From NCBI GenBank assembly GCA_964036665.1, contig OZ038526.1, forward strand, positions 13,826,001 through 13,890,000: DNA of 64,000 bases, given 5' to 3'. Positions 1-13,438 of this stretch are shown here, one piece after another. Below the pieces are notes generated by a model. The model was not told the DNA's origin and made no database searches. It saw nothing but the letters and a program-made list of their open reading frames with translations. The number at the start of each line of letters is the position of its first letter. The first letter of the stretch is position 1. This DNA is from Gordius sp. MW1 (lineage: Eukaryota; Nematomorpha; Gordioida; Gordea; Gordiidae). The translations under genes and the position numbers were made by a program.

Positions 1-24
1 AGTTTTCAAAAATTAAGCACTCAC

Positions 25-51
25 GTTGCGATACAACAAACTAATCGCAAC
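25..51. other. Conserved inverted repeat in each monomer (first copy)
   Basis: Perfect 8-base arms GTTGCGAT (25-32) and ATCGCAAC (44-51) flank an 11-base spacer, and could form a hairpin in RNA or extruded DNA. The same arms recur in nearly every monomer of all three blocks, even where flanking bases vary. Rare exceptions include the copy near 24395, where a 5-base loss removes part of the spacer side. The spacer and following bases repeat the motif CAACAA, so alternative pairings with the downstream CGTTGTC are possible. Function is unknown; protein binding is only a hypothesis. Confidence 0.8.
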
Positions 52-238
52 AATAAAACGTTGTCTTTTGTCAAAATGATAGTTCTCGCAGCTTAAAACC
101 TCTTTTCGGAAGTCAATCGAGGATAATAGGATTCTCAAATTAGCTGACTTTTATATATTTTTTTATGCTCTTTCACGTAGAATCGAAAAAAAAAAAATTT
201 TATCTCAAAATTTTTCACATATTTTTCTTTGAACCGTA

Positions 239-251
239 TTCATCCGATGAA
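239..251. other. Conserved 13-base palindrome in each monomer (first copy)
   Basis: TTCATC-C-GATGAA is a perfect dyad with 6-base arms around one base. It is present in almost all monomers of blocks 1 and 2. In block 3 about 14 monomers lack the ten bases that contain the left arm and centre (GAACCG runs directly into TTGAAAG), so the dyad is lost there. Function unknown. Confidence 0.8.
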
Positions 252-677
252 AGTTGTCGTTTTCAGACGTGGTTTCTATGATCCCAAGTAAAAATTTATC
301 AGAATCTAAAAACTATTACTTTGAAATCATGATCGCATAGAGCAGTTTTCAAAAATTAAGCACTCACGTTGCGATACAACAAACTAATCGCAACAATAAA
401 ACGTTGTCATTTGTCAAAATGATAGTTCTCGCAGCTTAAAACCTCTTTTCTTGAGGATAATAGGATTCTCAAATTGGCTTACTTTTATATATTTTTTATG
501 CTCTTTCACATAGAATCGAAAAAAATAATTATTTTACCTCAAAATTTTTCACATATTTTTCTTTGAACCGTATTCATCCGATGAAAGTTGTCGTTTTCAG
601 ACGTGGTTTCTATACTCCCAAGTAAAAATTTATCAGATTTTAAAAACTATTACTTTGAAATTATGATCGCATAGAGC

Positions 678-1022
678 AGTTTTCAAAAATTAAGCACTCA
701 CGTTGCGATACAACAAACTAATCGCAACAATAAAACGTTGTCTTTTGTCAAAATGATAGTTCTCGCAGCTTAAAACCTCTTTTCGGAAGTCAATCGAGGA
801 TAATAGGATTCTCAAATTGGCTTACTTTTATATATTTTTTTATGCTCTTTCACATAGAATCGAAAAAAATAAAGAATTTTACCTCAAAATTTTTCACATA
901 TTTTTCTTTGAACCGTATTCATCCGATGAAAGTTGTCGTTTTCAGACGTGGTTTCTATGATCCCAAGTAAAAATTTATCAGAATCTAAAAACTATTACTT
1001 TGAAATCATGATCGCATAGAGC
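678..1022 (+). repeat. Representative full-length satellite monomer (345 bp)
   Basis: One full-length monomer, chosen to define the repeat. A consensus-like copy is about 31% GC by hand count, with many short A and T tracts. Each monomer carries three dyad symmetries: GTTGCGAT and ATCGCAAC around an 11-base spacer near the start, TTCATC-C-GATGAA at about base 240, and ATCATGAT at about base 327. The only strongly length-variable part is the A-rich stretch after GAATCG. Stop codons occur in every frame, so it is not coding. I do not recognise the family from memory. Confidence 0.95.
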
Positions 1023-4000
1023 AGTTTTCAAAAATTAAGCACTCACGTTGCGATACAACAAACTAATCGCAACAATAAAACGTTGTCTTTTGTCAAAATG
1101 ATAGTTCTCGCAGCTTAAAACCTCTTTTCGGAAGTCAATCGAGGATAATAGGATTCTCAAATTAGCTGACTTTTATATATTTTTTCATGCTCTTTCACGT
1201 AGAATCGAAAAAAAAAAAATTTATCTCAAAATTTTTCACATATTTTTCTTTGAACCGTATTCATCCGATGAAAGTTGTCGTTTTCAGACGTGGTTTCTAT
1301 GATCCCAAGTAAAAATTTATCAGAATCTAAAAACTATTACTTTGAAATCATGATCGCATAGAGCAGTTTTCAAAAATTAAGCACTCACGTTGCGATACAA
1401 CAAACTAATCGCAACAATAAAACGTTGTCTTTTGTCAAAATGATAGTTCTCGCAGCTTAAAACCTCTTTTCGGAAGTCAATCGAGGATAATAGGATTCTC
1501 AAATTGGCTTACTTTTATATATTTTTTCATGCTCTTTCACATAGAATCGAAAAAAATAAATATTTTTACCTCAAAACTTTTCACATATTTTTCTTTGAAC
1601 CGTATTCATCCGATGAAAGTTGTCGTTTTCAGACGTGGTTTCTATGATCCCAAGTAAAAATTTATCAGAATTTAAAAACTATTACTTTGAAATCATGATC
1701 GCATAGAGCAGTTTTCAAAAATTAAGCACTCACGTTGCGATACAACAAATTAATCGCAACAATAAAACGTTGTCTTTTGTAAAAATGATAGTTTTCGCAG
1801 CTTAAAACCTCTTTTAGGAAGTCAATCGAGGATAATAGGATTCTCAAATTGGCTTACTTTTATATATTTTTTCATGCTCTTTCACATAGAATCAAAAAAA
1901 ATAAAAAATTTTACCTCAAAATTTTTCACATATTTTTCTTTGAACCGTATTCATCCGATGAAAGTTGTCGTTTTCAGACGTGGTTTCTATGATCCCAAGT
2001 AAAAATTTATCAGAATCTAAAAACTATTACTTTGAAATCATGATCGCATAGAGCAATTTTCAAAAATTAAGCACTCACGTTGCGATACAACAAACTAATC
2101 GCAACAATTAAACGTTGTCTTTTGTCAAAATGATAGTTTTCGGAGCTTAAAACCTCTTTTCGGAAGTCAATCGAGGATAATAGGATTCACAAATTGGCTT
2201 AATTTTATATATTTTTTCATGCTCTTTCACATAGAATCGAAATAAATAAATATTTTTACCTCAAAATTTTTCACATATTTTTCTTTGAACCGTATTCATC
2301 CGATGAATGTTGTCGTTTTCAGACGTGGTTTCTATGATCCCAAGTAAAAATTTATCAGAATCTAAAAACTATTACTTTAAAATCATGATCGCATAGAGCA
2401 GTTTTCAAAAATTAAGCAATCACGTTGCGATACAACAAACTAATCGCAACAATAAAAATTTGTCTTTTGTCAAAATGATAGTTCTCGCAGCTTAAAACCT
2501 CTAATCGGAAGTCAATCGAGGATAATAGGATTCTCAAATTGGCTTACTTTTATATATTTTTTCATGCTCTTTCACATAGAATCGAAAAAAATAAATATTT
2601 TTACCTCAAAATTTTTCACATATTTTTCTTTGAACCGTATTCATCCGATGAAAGTTGTCGTTTTCAGACGTGGTTTCTATGATCCCAAGTAAAAATTTAT
2701 CAGAATCTAAAAACTATTACTTTGAAATCATAATCGCATAGAGCAGTTTTCAAAAATTAAGCAATCACGTTGCGATACAACAAACTAATCGCAACAATAA
2801 AACGTTGTCTTTTGTCAAAATGATAGTTCTCGCAGCATAAAACCTCTTTTCGGAAGTCAATCGAGGATAATAGGATTCTCAAATTGGCTTACTTTTATAT
2901 ATTTTTTCATGCTCTTTCACATAGAATCGAAAAAAATAGAAAATTTTACCTCAAAATTTTTCACATATTTTTCTTTGAACCGTATTCATCCGATGAAAGT
3001 TGTCGTTTTCAGACGTGGTTTCTATGATCCCAAGTAAAAATTTATCAGAATCTAAAAACTATTACTTTGAAATCATGATCGCATAGAGCAGTTTTCAAAA
3101 ATTAAGCACTCACGTTGCGATACAACAAACTAATCGCAACAATAAAACGTTGTCTTTTGTCAAAATGATAGTTCTCGCAGCTTAAAACCTCTTTTCGGAA
3201 GTCAATCGAGGATAATAAGATTCTCAAATTAGCTGACTTTTATATATTTTTTTATGCTCTTTCACGTAGAATCGAAAAAAAAAAATTTTTATCTCAAAAT
3301 TTTTCACATATTTTTCTTTGAACCGTATTCATCCGATGAAAGTTGTCGTTTTCAGACGTGGTTTCTATGATCCCAAGTAAAAATTTATCAGAATCTAAAA
3401 ACTATTACTTTGAAATCATGATCGCATAGAGCAGTTTTCAAAAATTAAGCACTCACGTTGCGATACAACAAACTAATCGCAACAATAAAACGTTGTCATT
3501 TGTCAAAATGATAGTTCTCGCAGCTTAAAACCTCTTTTCTTGAGGATAATAGGATTCTCAAATTGGCTTACTTTTATATATTTTTTATGCTCTTTCACAT
3601 AGAATCGAAAAAAATAATTATTTTACCTCAAAATTTTTCACATATTTTTCTTTGAACCGTATTTATCCGATGAAAGTTGTCGTTTTCAGACGTGGTTTCT
3701 ATAATCCCAAGTAAAAATTTATCAGAATTTAAAAACTATTACTTTGAAATTATGATCGCATAGAGCAGTTTTCAATAATTAAGCACTCACGTTGCGATAC
3801 AACAAACTAATCGCAACAATAAAACGTTGTCTTTTGTCAAAATGATAGTTCTCGCAGCTTAAAACCTCTTTTCGGAAGTCAATCGAGGATAATAGGATTC
3901 TCAAATTGGCTTACTTTTATATATTTTTTCATGCTCTTTCACATAGAATCGAAAAAAAAAAATTTTACCTCAAAATTTTTCACATATTTTTCTTTGAACC

Positions 4001-6429
4001 GTATTCATCCGATGAAAGTTGTCGTTTTCAGACGTGGTTTCTATGATCCCAAGTAAAAATTTATCAGAATCTAAAAACTATTACTTTGAAATCATGATCG
4101 CATAGAGCAGTTTTCAAAAATTAAGCACTCACGTTGCGATACAACAAACTAATCGCAACAATAAAACGTTGTCATTTGTCAAAATGATAGTTCTCGCAGC
4201 TTAAAACCTCTTTTCTTGAGGATAATAGGATTCTCAAATTGGCTTACTTTTATATATTTTTTATGCTCTTTCACATAGAATCGAAAAAAATAATTATTTT
4301 ACCTCAAAATTTTTCACATATTTTTCTTTGAACCGTATTCATCCGATGAAAGTTGTCGTTTTCAGACGTGGTTTCTATGATCCCAAGTAAAAATTTATCA
4401 GAATTTAAAAACTATTACTTTGAAATTATGATAGCATAGAGCAGTTTTCAAAAATTAAGCACTCACGTTGCGATACAACAAACTAATCGCAACAATAAAA
4501 CGTTGTCTTTTGTCAAAATGATAGTTCTCGCAGCTTAAAACCTCTTTTCGGAAGTCAATCGAGGATAATAGGATTCTCAAATTGGCTTACTTTTATATAT
4601 TTTTTCATGCTCTTTCACATAGAATCGAAAAAAAAAAAATTTTACCTCAAAATTTTTCACATATTTTTCTTTGAACCGTATTCATCCGATGAAAGTTGTC
4701 GTTTTCAGACGTGGTTTCTATGATCCCAAGTAAAAAATTATCAGAATCTAAAAACTGTTACTTTGAAATCATGATCGCATAGAGCAGTTTTCAAAAATTA
4801 AGCAATCACGTTGCGATACAACAAACTAATCGCAACAATAAAACGTCTTTTGTCAAAATGATAGTTCTCGCAGCTTAAAACCTCTTTTCGGAAGTCAATC
4901 GAGGATAATAGGATTCTCAAATTGGCTTACTTTTATATATTTTTTTATGCTCTTTCACATAGAATCGAAAAAAATAAAAAATTTTACCTCAAAATTTTTC
5001 ACATATTTTTCTTTGAACCGTATTCATCCGATGAAAGTTGTCGTTTTCAGACGTGGTTTCTATGATCCCAAGTAAAAATTTATCAGAATCTAAAAACTAT
5101 TACTTTGAAATCATGATCGCATAGAGCAGTTTTCAAAAATTAAGCACTCACGTTGCGATACAACAAACTAATCGCAACAATAAAACGTTGTCTTTTGTCA
5201 AAATGATATTTCTCGCAGCTTAAAACCTCTTTTCGGAAGTCAATCGAGGATAATAGGATTCTCAAATTGGCTTACTTTTATATATTTTTTCATGCTCTTT
5301 CACATAGAATCGAAAAAAATAAATATTTTTACCTCAAAACTTTTCACATATTTTTCTTTGAACCGTATTCATCCGATGAAAGTTGTCGTTTTCAGACGTG
5401 GTTTCTATGATCCGAAGTAAAAATTTATCAGAATCTAAAAACTATTACTTTGAAATCATGATCGCATAGAGCAGTTTTCAAAAATTAAGCACTCACGTTG
5501 CGATACAACAAACTAATCGCAACAATAAAACGTTGTCATTTGTCAAAATGATAGTTCTCGCAGCTTAAAACCTCTTTTCTTGAGGATAATAGGATTCTCA
5601 AATTGGCTTACTTTTATATATTTTTTATGCTCTTTCACATAGAATCGAAAAAAATAAATATTTTTACCTCAAAATTTTTCACATATATTTCTTTGAACCG
5701 TATTCATCCGATGAAAGTTGTCGTTTTCAGACGTGGTTTCTATGATCCGAAGTAAAAATTTATCAGAATCTAAAAACTATTACTTTGAAATCATGATCGC
5801 ATAGAGCAGTTTTCAAAAATTAAGCACTCACGTTGCGATACAACAAACTAATCGCAACAATAAAACGTTGTCATTTGTCAAAATGATAGTTCTCGCAGCT
5901 TAAAACCTCTTTTCTTGAGGATAATAGGATTCTCAAATTGGCTTACTTTTATATATTTTTTATGCTCTTTCACATAGAATCGAAATAAATAAATATTTTT
6001 ACCTCAAAATTTTTCACATATTTTTCTTTGAACCGTATTCATCCGATGAAAGTTGTCGTTTTCAGACGTGGTTTCTATGATCCCAAGTAAAAATTTATCA
6101 GAATCTAAAAACTATTACTTAGAAATCATGATCGCATAGAGCAGTTTTCAAAAAGTAAGCACTCACGTTGCGATACAACAAACTAATCGCAACAATAAAA
6201 CGTTGTCTTTTGTCAAAATGATAGTTCTCGCAGCTTAAAACCTCTTTTCGGAAGTCAATCGAGGATAATAGGATTCTCAAATTGGCTTACTTTTATATAT
6301 TTTTTCATGCTCTTTCACATAGAATCGAAAAAAATAAATATTTTTACCTCAAAATTTTTCACATATTTTTCTTTGAACCGTATTGATCCGATGAAAGTTG
6401 TCGTTTTCAGACGTGGTTTCTATGATCCC

Positions 6430-8980
6430 CAGTAAATTATCAGAATCTAAAAACTATTACTTTGAAATCATGATCGCATAGAGCAGTTTTGAAAAATTAA
6501 GCACTCACGTTGCGATACAACAAACTAATCGCAACAATAAAACGTTGTCTTTTGTCAAAATGATAGTTCTCGCAGCTTAAAACCTCTTTTCGGAAGTCAA
6601 TCGAGGATAATAGGATTCTCAAATTGGCTTACTTTTATATATTTTTTCATGCTCTTTCACATAGAATCGAAAAAAATAAATATTTTTACCTCAAAATTTT
6701 TCACATATTTTTCTTTGAACCGTATTCATCCGATGAAAGTTGTCGTTTTCAGACGTGGTTTCTATGATCCGAAGTAAAAATTTATCAGAATCTAAAAACT
6801 ATTACTTTGAAATCATGATCGCATAGAGCAGTTTTCAAAAAATAAGCACTCACGTTGCGATACAACAAACTAATCGCAACAATAAAACGTTGTCATTTGT
6901 CAAAATGATAGTTCTCGCAGCTTAAAACCTCTTTTCTTGAGGGTAATAGGATTCTCAAATTGGCTTACTTTTATATATTTTTTATGCTCTTTCACATAGA
7001 ATCGAAAAAAATAAATATTTTTACCTCAAAATTTTTCACATATTTTTCTTTGAACCGTATTCATCCGATGAAAGTTGTCGTTTTCAGACGTGGTTTCTAT
7101 GATCCGAAGTAAAAATTTATCAGAATCTAAAAACTATTACTTTGAAATCATGATCGCATAGAGCAGTTTTCAAAAATTAAGCACTCACGTTGCGATACAA
7201 CAAACTAATCGCAACAATAAAACGTTGTCTTTTGTCAAAATGATAGTTCTCGCAGCTTAAAACCTCTTTTCGGAAGTCAATCGAGGATAATAGGATTCTC
7301 AAATTAGCTTACTTTTATATATTTTTTCATGCTCTTTCACATAGAATCGAAAAAAAAAAAATTTACCTCAAAATTTTTCACATATTTTTCTTTGAACCGT
7401 ATTCATCCGATGAAAGTTGTCGTTTTCAGACGTGGTTTCTATGATCCCAAGTAAAAATTCATCAGAATTTAAAAACTATTACTTTGAAATCATGATCGCA
7501 TAGAGCAGTTTTCAAAAATTAAGCACTCACGTTGCGATACAACAAACTAATCGCAACAATAAAACGTTGTCTTTTGTCAAAATGATAGTTCTCGCAGCTT
7601 AAAACCTCTTTTCGGAAGTCAATCGAGGATATTAGGATTCTCAAATTGGCTTACTTTTATATATTTTTTCATGCTCTTTCACATAGAATCGAAAAAAATA
7701 AATATTTTTACCTCAAAATTTTTCACATATTTTTCTTTGAACCGTATTCATCCGATGAAAGTTGTCGTTTTCAGACGTGGTTTCTATGATCCCAAGTAAA
7801 AATTTATCAGAATTTAAAAACTATTACTTTGAAATCATGATCGCATAGAGCAGTTTTCAAAAATTAAGCACTCACGTTGCGATACAACAAACTAATCGCA
7901 ACAATAAAACGTTGTCTTTTGTCAAAATGATAGTTCTCGCAGCTTAAAACCTCTTTTCGGAAGTCAATCGAGGATAATAGGATTCTCAAATTAGCTTACT
8001 TTTATATATTTTTTCATGCTCTTTCACATAGAATCGAAAAAAAAAAAATTTACCTCAAAATTTTTCACATATTTTTCTTTGAACCGTATTCATCCGATGA
8101 AAGTTGTCGTTTTCAGACGTGGTTTCTATGATCCCAAGTAAAAATTTATCAGAATTTAAAAACTATTACTTTGAAATCATGATCGCATAGAGCAGTTTTC
8201 AAAAATTAAGCACTCACGTTGCGATACAACAAACTAATCGCAACAATAAAACGTTGTTTTTTGTCAAAATGATAGTTCTCGCAGCTTAAAACCTCTTTTC
8301 GGAAGTCAATCGAGGATAATAGGATTCTCAAATTGGCTTACTTTTATATATTTTTTCATGCTCTTTCACATAGAATCGAAAAAAATAAATATTTTTACCT
8401 CAAAATTTTTCACATATTTTTCTTTGAACCGTATTCATCCGATGAAAGTTGTCGTTTTCAGACGTGGTTTCTATGATCCCAAGTAAAAATTTATCAGAAT
8501 CTAAAAACTATTACTTAGAAATCATGATCGCATAGAGCAGTTTTCAAAAATTAAGCACTCACGTTGCGATACAACAAACTAATCGCAACAATAAAACGTT
8601 GTCTTTTGTCAAAATGATAGTTCTCGCAGCTTAAAACCTCTTTTCGGAAGTCAATCGAGGATAATAGAATTCTCAAATTGGCTTACTTTTATATATTTTT
8701 TCATGCTCTTTCACATAGAATCGAAAAAAATAAATATTTTTACCTCAAAATTTTTCACATATTTTTCTTTGAACCGTATTCATCCGATGAAAGTTGTCGT
8801 TTTCAGACGTGGTTTCTATGATCCCCAGTAAAAATTTATCAGAATCTAAAAACTATTACTTTGAAATCATGATCGCATAGAGCAGTTTTGAAAAATTAAG
8901 CACTCACGTTGCGATACAACAAACTAATCGCAACAATAAAACGTTGTCTTTTGTCAAAATGATAGTTCTCGCAGCTTAAA
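6430..8980 (+). repeat. Higher-order segmental duplication in block 1, copy 1
   Basis: This stretch reappears about 4458 bases downstream. Shared rare markers at the same offset include the 9-bp-deleted monomer (6929 and 11387), AAATTAGCTTAC (7302 and 11760), ACGTTGTTTTTTGTC (about 8252 and 12710) and TAGAATTCTC (8668 and 13126). The offset equals 13 monomers with three of them shortened by 9 bases. Boundaries are approximate because they rest on diagnostic variants, not an alignment. Confidence 0.8.
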
Positions 8981-10887
8981 ACCTCTTTTCGGAAGTCAAT
9001 CGAGGATAATAGGATTCTCAAATTGGCTTACTTTTATATATTTTTTCATGCTCTTTCACATAGAATCGAAAAAAATAAATATTTTTACCTCAAATTTTTT
9101 CACATATTTTTCTTTGAACCGTATTCATCCGATGAAAGTTGTTGTTTTCAGACGTGGTTTCTATGATCCCAAGTAAAAATTTATCAGAATCTAAAAACTA
9201 TTACTTAGAAATCATGATCGCATTGAGCAGTTTTCAAAAATTAAGCACTCACGTTGCGATACAACAAACTAATCGCAACAATAAAACGTTGTCTTTTGTC
9301 AAAATGATAGTTCTCGCAGCTTAAAACCTCTTTTCGGAAGTCAATCGAGGATAATAGGATTCTCAAATTGGCTTACTTTTATATATTTTTTTCATGCTCT
9401 TTCACATAGAATCGAAAAAAATAAATATTTTTACCTCAAAATTTTTCACATATTTTTCTTTGAACCGTATTCATCCGATGAAAGTTGTCGTTTTCAGACG
9501 TGGTTTCTATGATCCCCAGAAAAATTTATCAGAATCTAAAAACTATTACTTTGAAATCATGATCGCATAGAGCAGTTTTGAAAAATTAAGCACTCACGTT
9601 GCGATACAACAAACTAATCGCAACAATAAAACGTTGTCTTTTGTCAAAATGACAGTTCTCGCAGCTTAAAACCTCTTTTCTGAAGTCAATCGAGGATAAT
9701 AGTATTCTCAAATTGGCTTACTTTTATATATTTTTTCATGCTCTTTCACATAGAATCGAAAAAAATAAATATTTTTACCTCAAAATTTTTCACATATTTT
9801 TCTTTGAACCGTATTCATCCGATGAAAGTTGTCGTTTTCAGACGTGGTTTCTATGATCCGAAGTAAAAATTTATCAGAATCTAAAAACTATTACTTTGAA
9901 CTCATGATCGCATAGAGCAGTTTTCAAAAATTAAGCACTCACGTTGCGATACAACAAACTAATCGCAACAATAAAACGTTGTCATTTGTCAAAATGATAG
10001 TTCTCGCAGCTTAAAACCTCTTTTCTTGAGGATAATAGGATTCTCAAATTGGCTTACTTTTATATATTTTTTATGCTCTTTCACATAGAATCGAAAAAAA
10101 TAAATATTCTTACCTCAAAATTTTTCACATATTTTTCTTTGAACCGTACTCATCCGATGAAAGTTGTCGTTTTCAGACGTGGTTTCTATGATCCCAAGTA
10201 AAAATTTATCAGAATCTAAAAACTATTACTTTGAAATCATGATCGCATAGAGCAGTTTTGAAAAATTAAGCACTCACGTTGCGATACAACAAACTAATCG
10301 CAACAATAAAACGTTGTCTTTTGTCAAAATGATAGTTCTCGCAGCTTAAAACCTCTTTTCGGAAGTCAATCGAGGATAATAGGATTCTCAAATTGGCTTA
10401 CTTTTATATATTTTTTATGCTCTTTCACATAGAATCGAAAAAATTAAATATTTTTACCTCAAAATTTTTCAGATATTTTTCTTTGAACCGTATTCATCCG
10501 ATGAAAGTTGTCGTTTTCAGACGTGGTTTCTATGATCCCAAGTAAAAATTTATCAGAATCTAAAAACTATTACTTAGAAATCATGATCGCATAGAGCAGT
10601 TTTCAAAAATTAAGCACTCACGTTGCGATACAACAAACTAATCGCAACAATAAAACGTTGTCTTTTCTCAAAATGATAGTTCTCGCAGCTTAAAACCTCT
10701 TTTCGGAAGTCAATCGAGGATAATAGGATTCTCAAATTGGCTTACTTTTATATATTTTTTCATGCTCTTTCACATAGAATCGAAAAAAATAAATATTTTT
10801 ACCTCAAAATTTTTCACATATTTTTCTTTGAACCGTATTCATCCGATGAAAGTTGTCGTTTTCAGACGTGGTTTCTATGATCCCCAG

Positions 10888-13438
10888 TAAAAATTTATTA
10901 GAATCTAAAAACTATTACTTTGAAATCATGATCGCATAGAGCAGTTTTGAAAAATTAAGCACTCACGTTGCGATACAACAAACTAATCGCAACAATAAAA
11001 CGTTGTCTTTTGTCAAAATGATAGTTCTCGCAGCTTAAAACCTCTTTTCAGAAGTCAATCGAGGATAATAGGATTCTCAAATTGGCTTACTTTTATATAT
11101 TTTTTCATGCTCTTTCACATAGAATCGAAAAAAATAAATATTTTTATCTCAAAATTTTTCACATATTTTTCTTTGAACCGTATTCATCCGATGAAAGTTG
11201 TCGTTTTCAGACGTGGTTTCTATGATCCGAAGTAAAAATTTATCAGAATCTAAAAACTATTACTTTGAAATCATGATCGCATAGAGCAGTTTTCAAAAAT
11301 TAAGCACTCACGTTGCGATACAACAAACTAATCGCAACAATAAAACGTTGTCATTTGTCAAAATGATAGTTCTCGCAGCTTAAAACCTCTTTTCTTGAGG
11401 ATAATAGGATTCTCAAATTGGCTTACTTTTATATATTTTTTATGCTCTTTCACATAGAATCGAAAAAAATAAATATTTTTACCTCAAAATTTTTCACATA
11501 TTTTTCTTTGAACCGTATTCATCCGATGAAAGTTGTCGTTTTCAGACGTGGTTTCTATGATCCGAAGTAAAAATTTATCAGAATCTAAAAACTATTACTT
11601 TGAAATCATGATCGCATAGAGCAGTTTTCAAAAATTAAGCACTCACGTTGCGGTACAACAAACTAATCGCAACAATAAAACGTTGTCTTTTGTCAAAATG
11701 ATAGTTCTCGCAGCTTAAAACCTCTTTTCGGAAGTCAATCGAGGATAATAGGATTCTCAAATTAGCTTACTTTTATATATTTTTTCATGCTCTTTCACAT
11801 AGAATCGAAAATAAAAAAAATTTACCTCAAAATTTTTCACATATTTTTCTTTGAACCGTATTCATCCGATGAAAGTTGTCGTTTTCAGACGTGGTTTCTA
11901 TGATCCCAAGTAAAAATTTATCAGAATTTAAAAACTATTACTTTGAAATCATGATCGCATAGAGCAGTTTTCAAAAATTAAGCACTCACGTTGCGATACA
12001 ACAAACTAATCGCAACAATAAAACGTTGTCTTTTGTCAAAATGATAGTTCTCGCAGCTTAAAACCTCTTTTCGGAAGTCAATCGAGGATAATAGGATTCT
12101 CAAATTGGCTTACTTTTATATATTTTTTCATGCTCTTTCACATAGAATCGAAAAAAATAAATATTTTTACCTCAAAATTTTTCACATATTTTTCTTTGAA
12201 CCGTATTCATCCGATGAAAGTTGTCGTTTTCAGACGTGGTTTCTATGATCCCAAGTAAAAATTTATCAGAATTTAAAAACTATTACTTTGAAATCATGAT
12301 CGCATAGAGCAGTTTTCAAAAATTAAGCACTCACGTTGCGATACAACAAACTAATCGCAACAATAAAACGTTGTCTTTTGTCAAAATGATAGTTCTCGCA
12401 GCTTAAAACCTCTTTTCGGAAGTCAATCGAGGATAATAGGATTCTCAAATTAGCTTACTTTTATATATTTTTTCATGCTCTTTCACATAGAATCGAAAAA
12501 AAAAAAATTTACCTCAAAATTTTTCACATATTTTTCTTTGAACCGTATTCATCCGATGAAAGTTGTCGTTTTCAGACGTGGTTTCTATGATCCCAAGTAA
12601 AAATTTATCAGAATTTAAAAACTATTACTTTGAAATCATGATCGCATAGAGCAGTTTTCAAAAATTAAGCACTCACGTTGCGATACAACAAACTAATCGC
12701 AACAATAAAACGTTGTTTTTTGTCAAAATGATAGTTCTCGCAGCTTAAAACCTCTTTTCGGAAGTCAATCGAGGATAATAGGATTCTCAAATTGGCTTAC
12801 TTTTATATATTTTTTCATGCTCTTTCACATAGAATCGAAAAAAATAAATATTTTTACCTCAAAATTTTTCACATATTTTTCTTTGAACCGTATTCATCCG
12901 ATGAAAGTTGTCGTTTTCAGACGTGGTTTCTATGATCCCAAGTAAAAATTTATCAGAATCTAAAAACTATTACTTAGAAATCATGATCGCATCGAGCAGT
13001 TTTCAAAAATTAAGCACTCACGTTGCGATACAACAAACTAATCGCAACAATAAAACGTTGTCTTTTGTCAAAATGATAGTTCTCGCAGCTTAAAACCTCT
13101 TTTCGGAAGTCAATCGAGGATAATAGAATTCTCAAATTGGCTTACTTTTATATATTTTTTCATGCTCTTTCACATAGAATCGAAAAAAATAAATATTTTT
13201 ACCTCAAAATTTTTCACATATTTTTCTTTGAACCGTATTCATCCGATGAAAGTTGTCGTTTTCAGACGTGGTTTCTATGATCCCCAGTAAAAATATATCA
13301 GAATCTAAAAACTATTACTTTGAAATCATGATCGCATAGAGCAGTTTTGAAAAATTAAGCACTCACGTTGCGATACAACAAACTAATCGCAACAATAAAA
13401 CGTTGTCATTTGTCAAAATGATAGTTCTCGCAGCTTAA
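10888..13438 (+). repeat. Higher-order segmental duplication in block 1, copy 2
   Basis: Second copy of the stretch at about 6430-8980, carrying the same ordered set of rare monomer variants. Similarity fades at its right end, where the copy at 13441 has the 9-bp deletion while the counterpart near 8983 does not. Small differences between the copies (for example at 11653, and TCATGATCGCATCGAGC near 12985) show that they are not an exact assembly duplicate. Confidence 0.8.

Noticed and set aside
105..125. CENP-B-box-like motif in the monomer (TTTTCGGAAGTCAATCGAGG)
   Set aside because: It shares TTCG and CG spacing loosely with the CENP-B box but lacks the required A and CGGG positions, so the core does not match.
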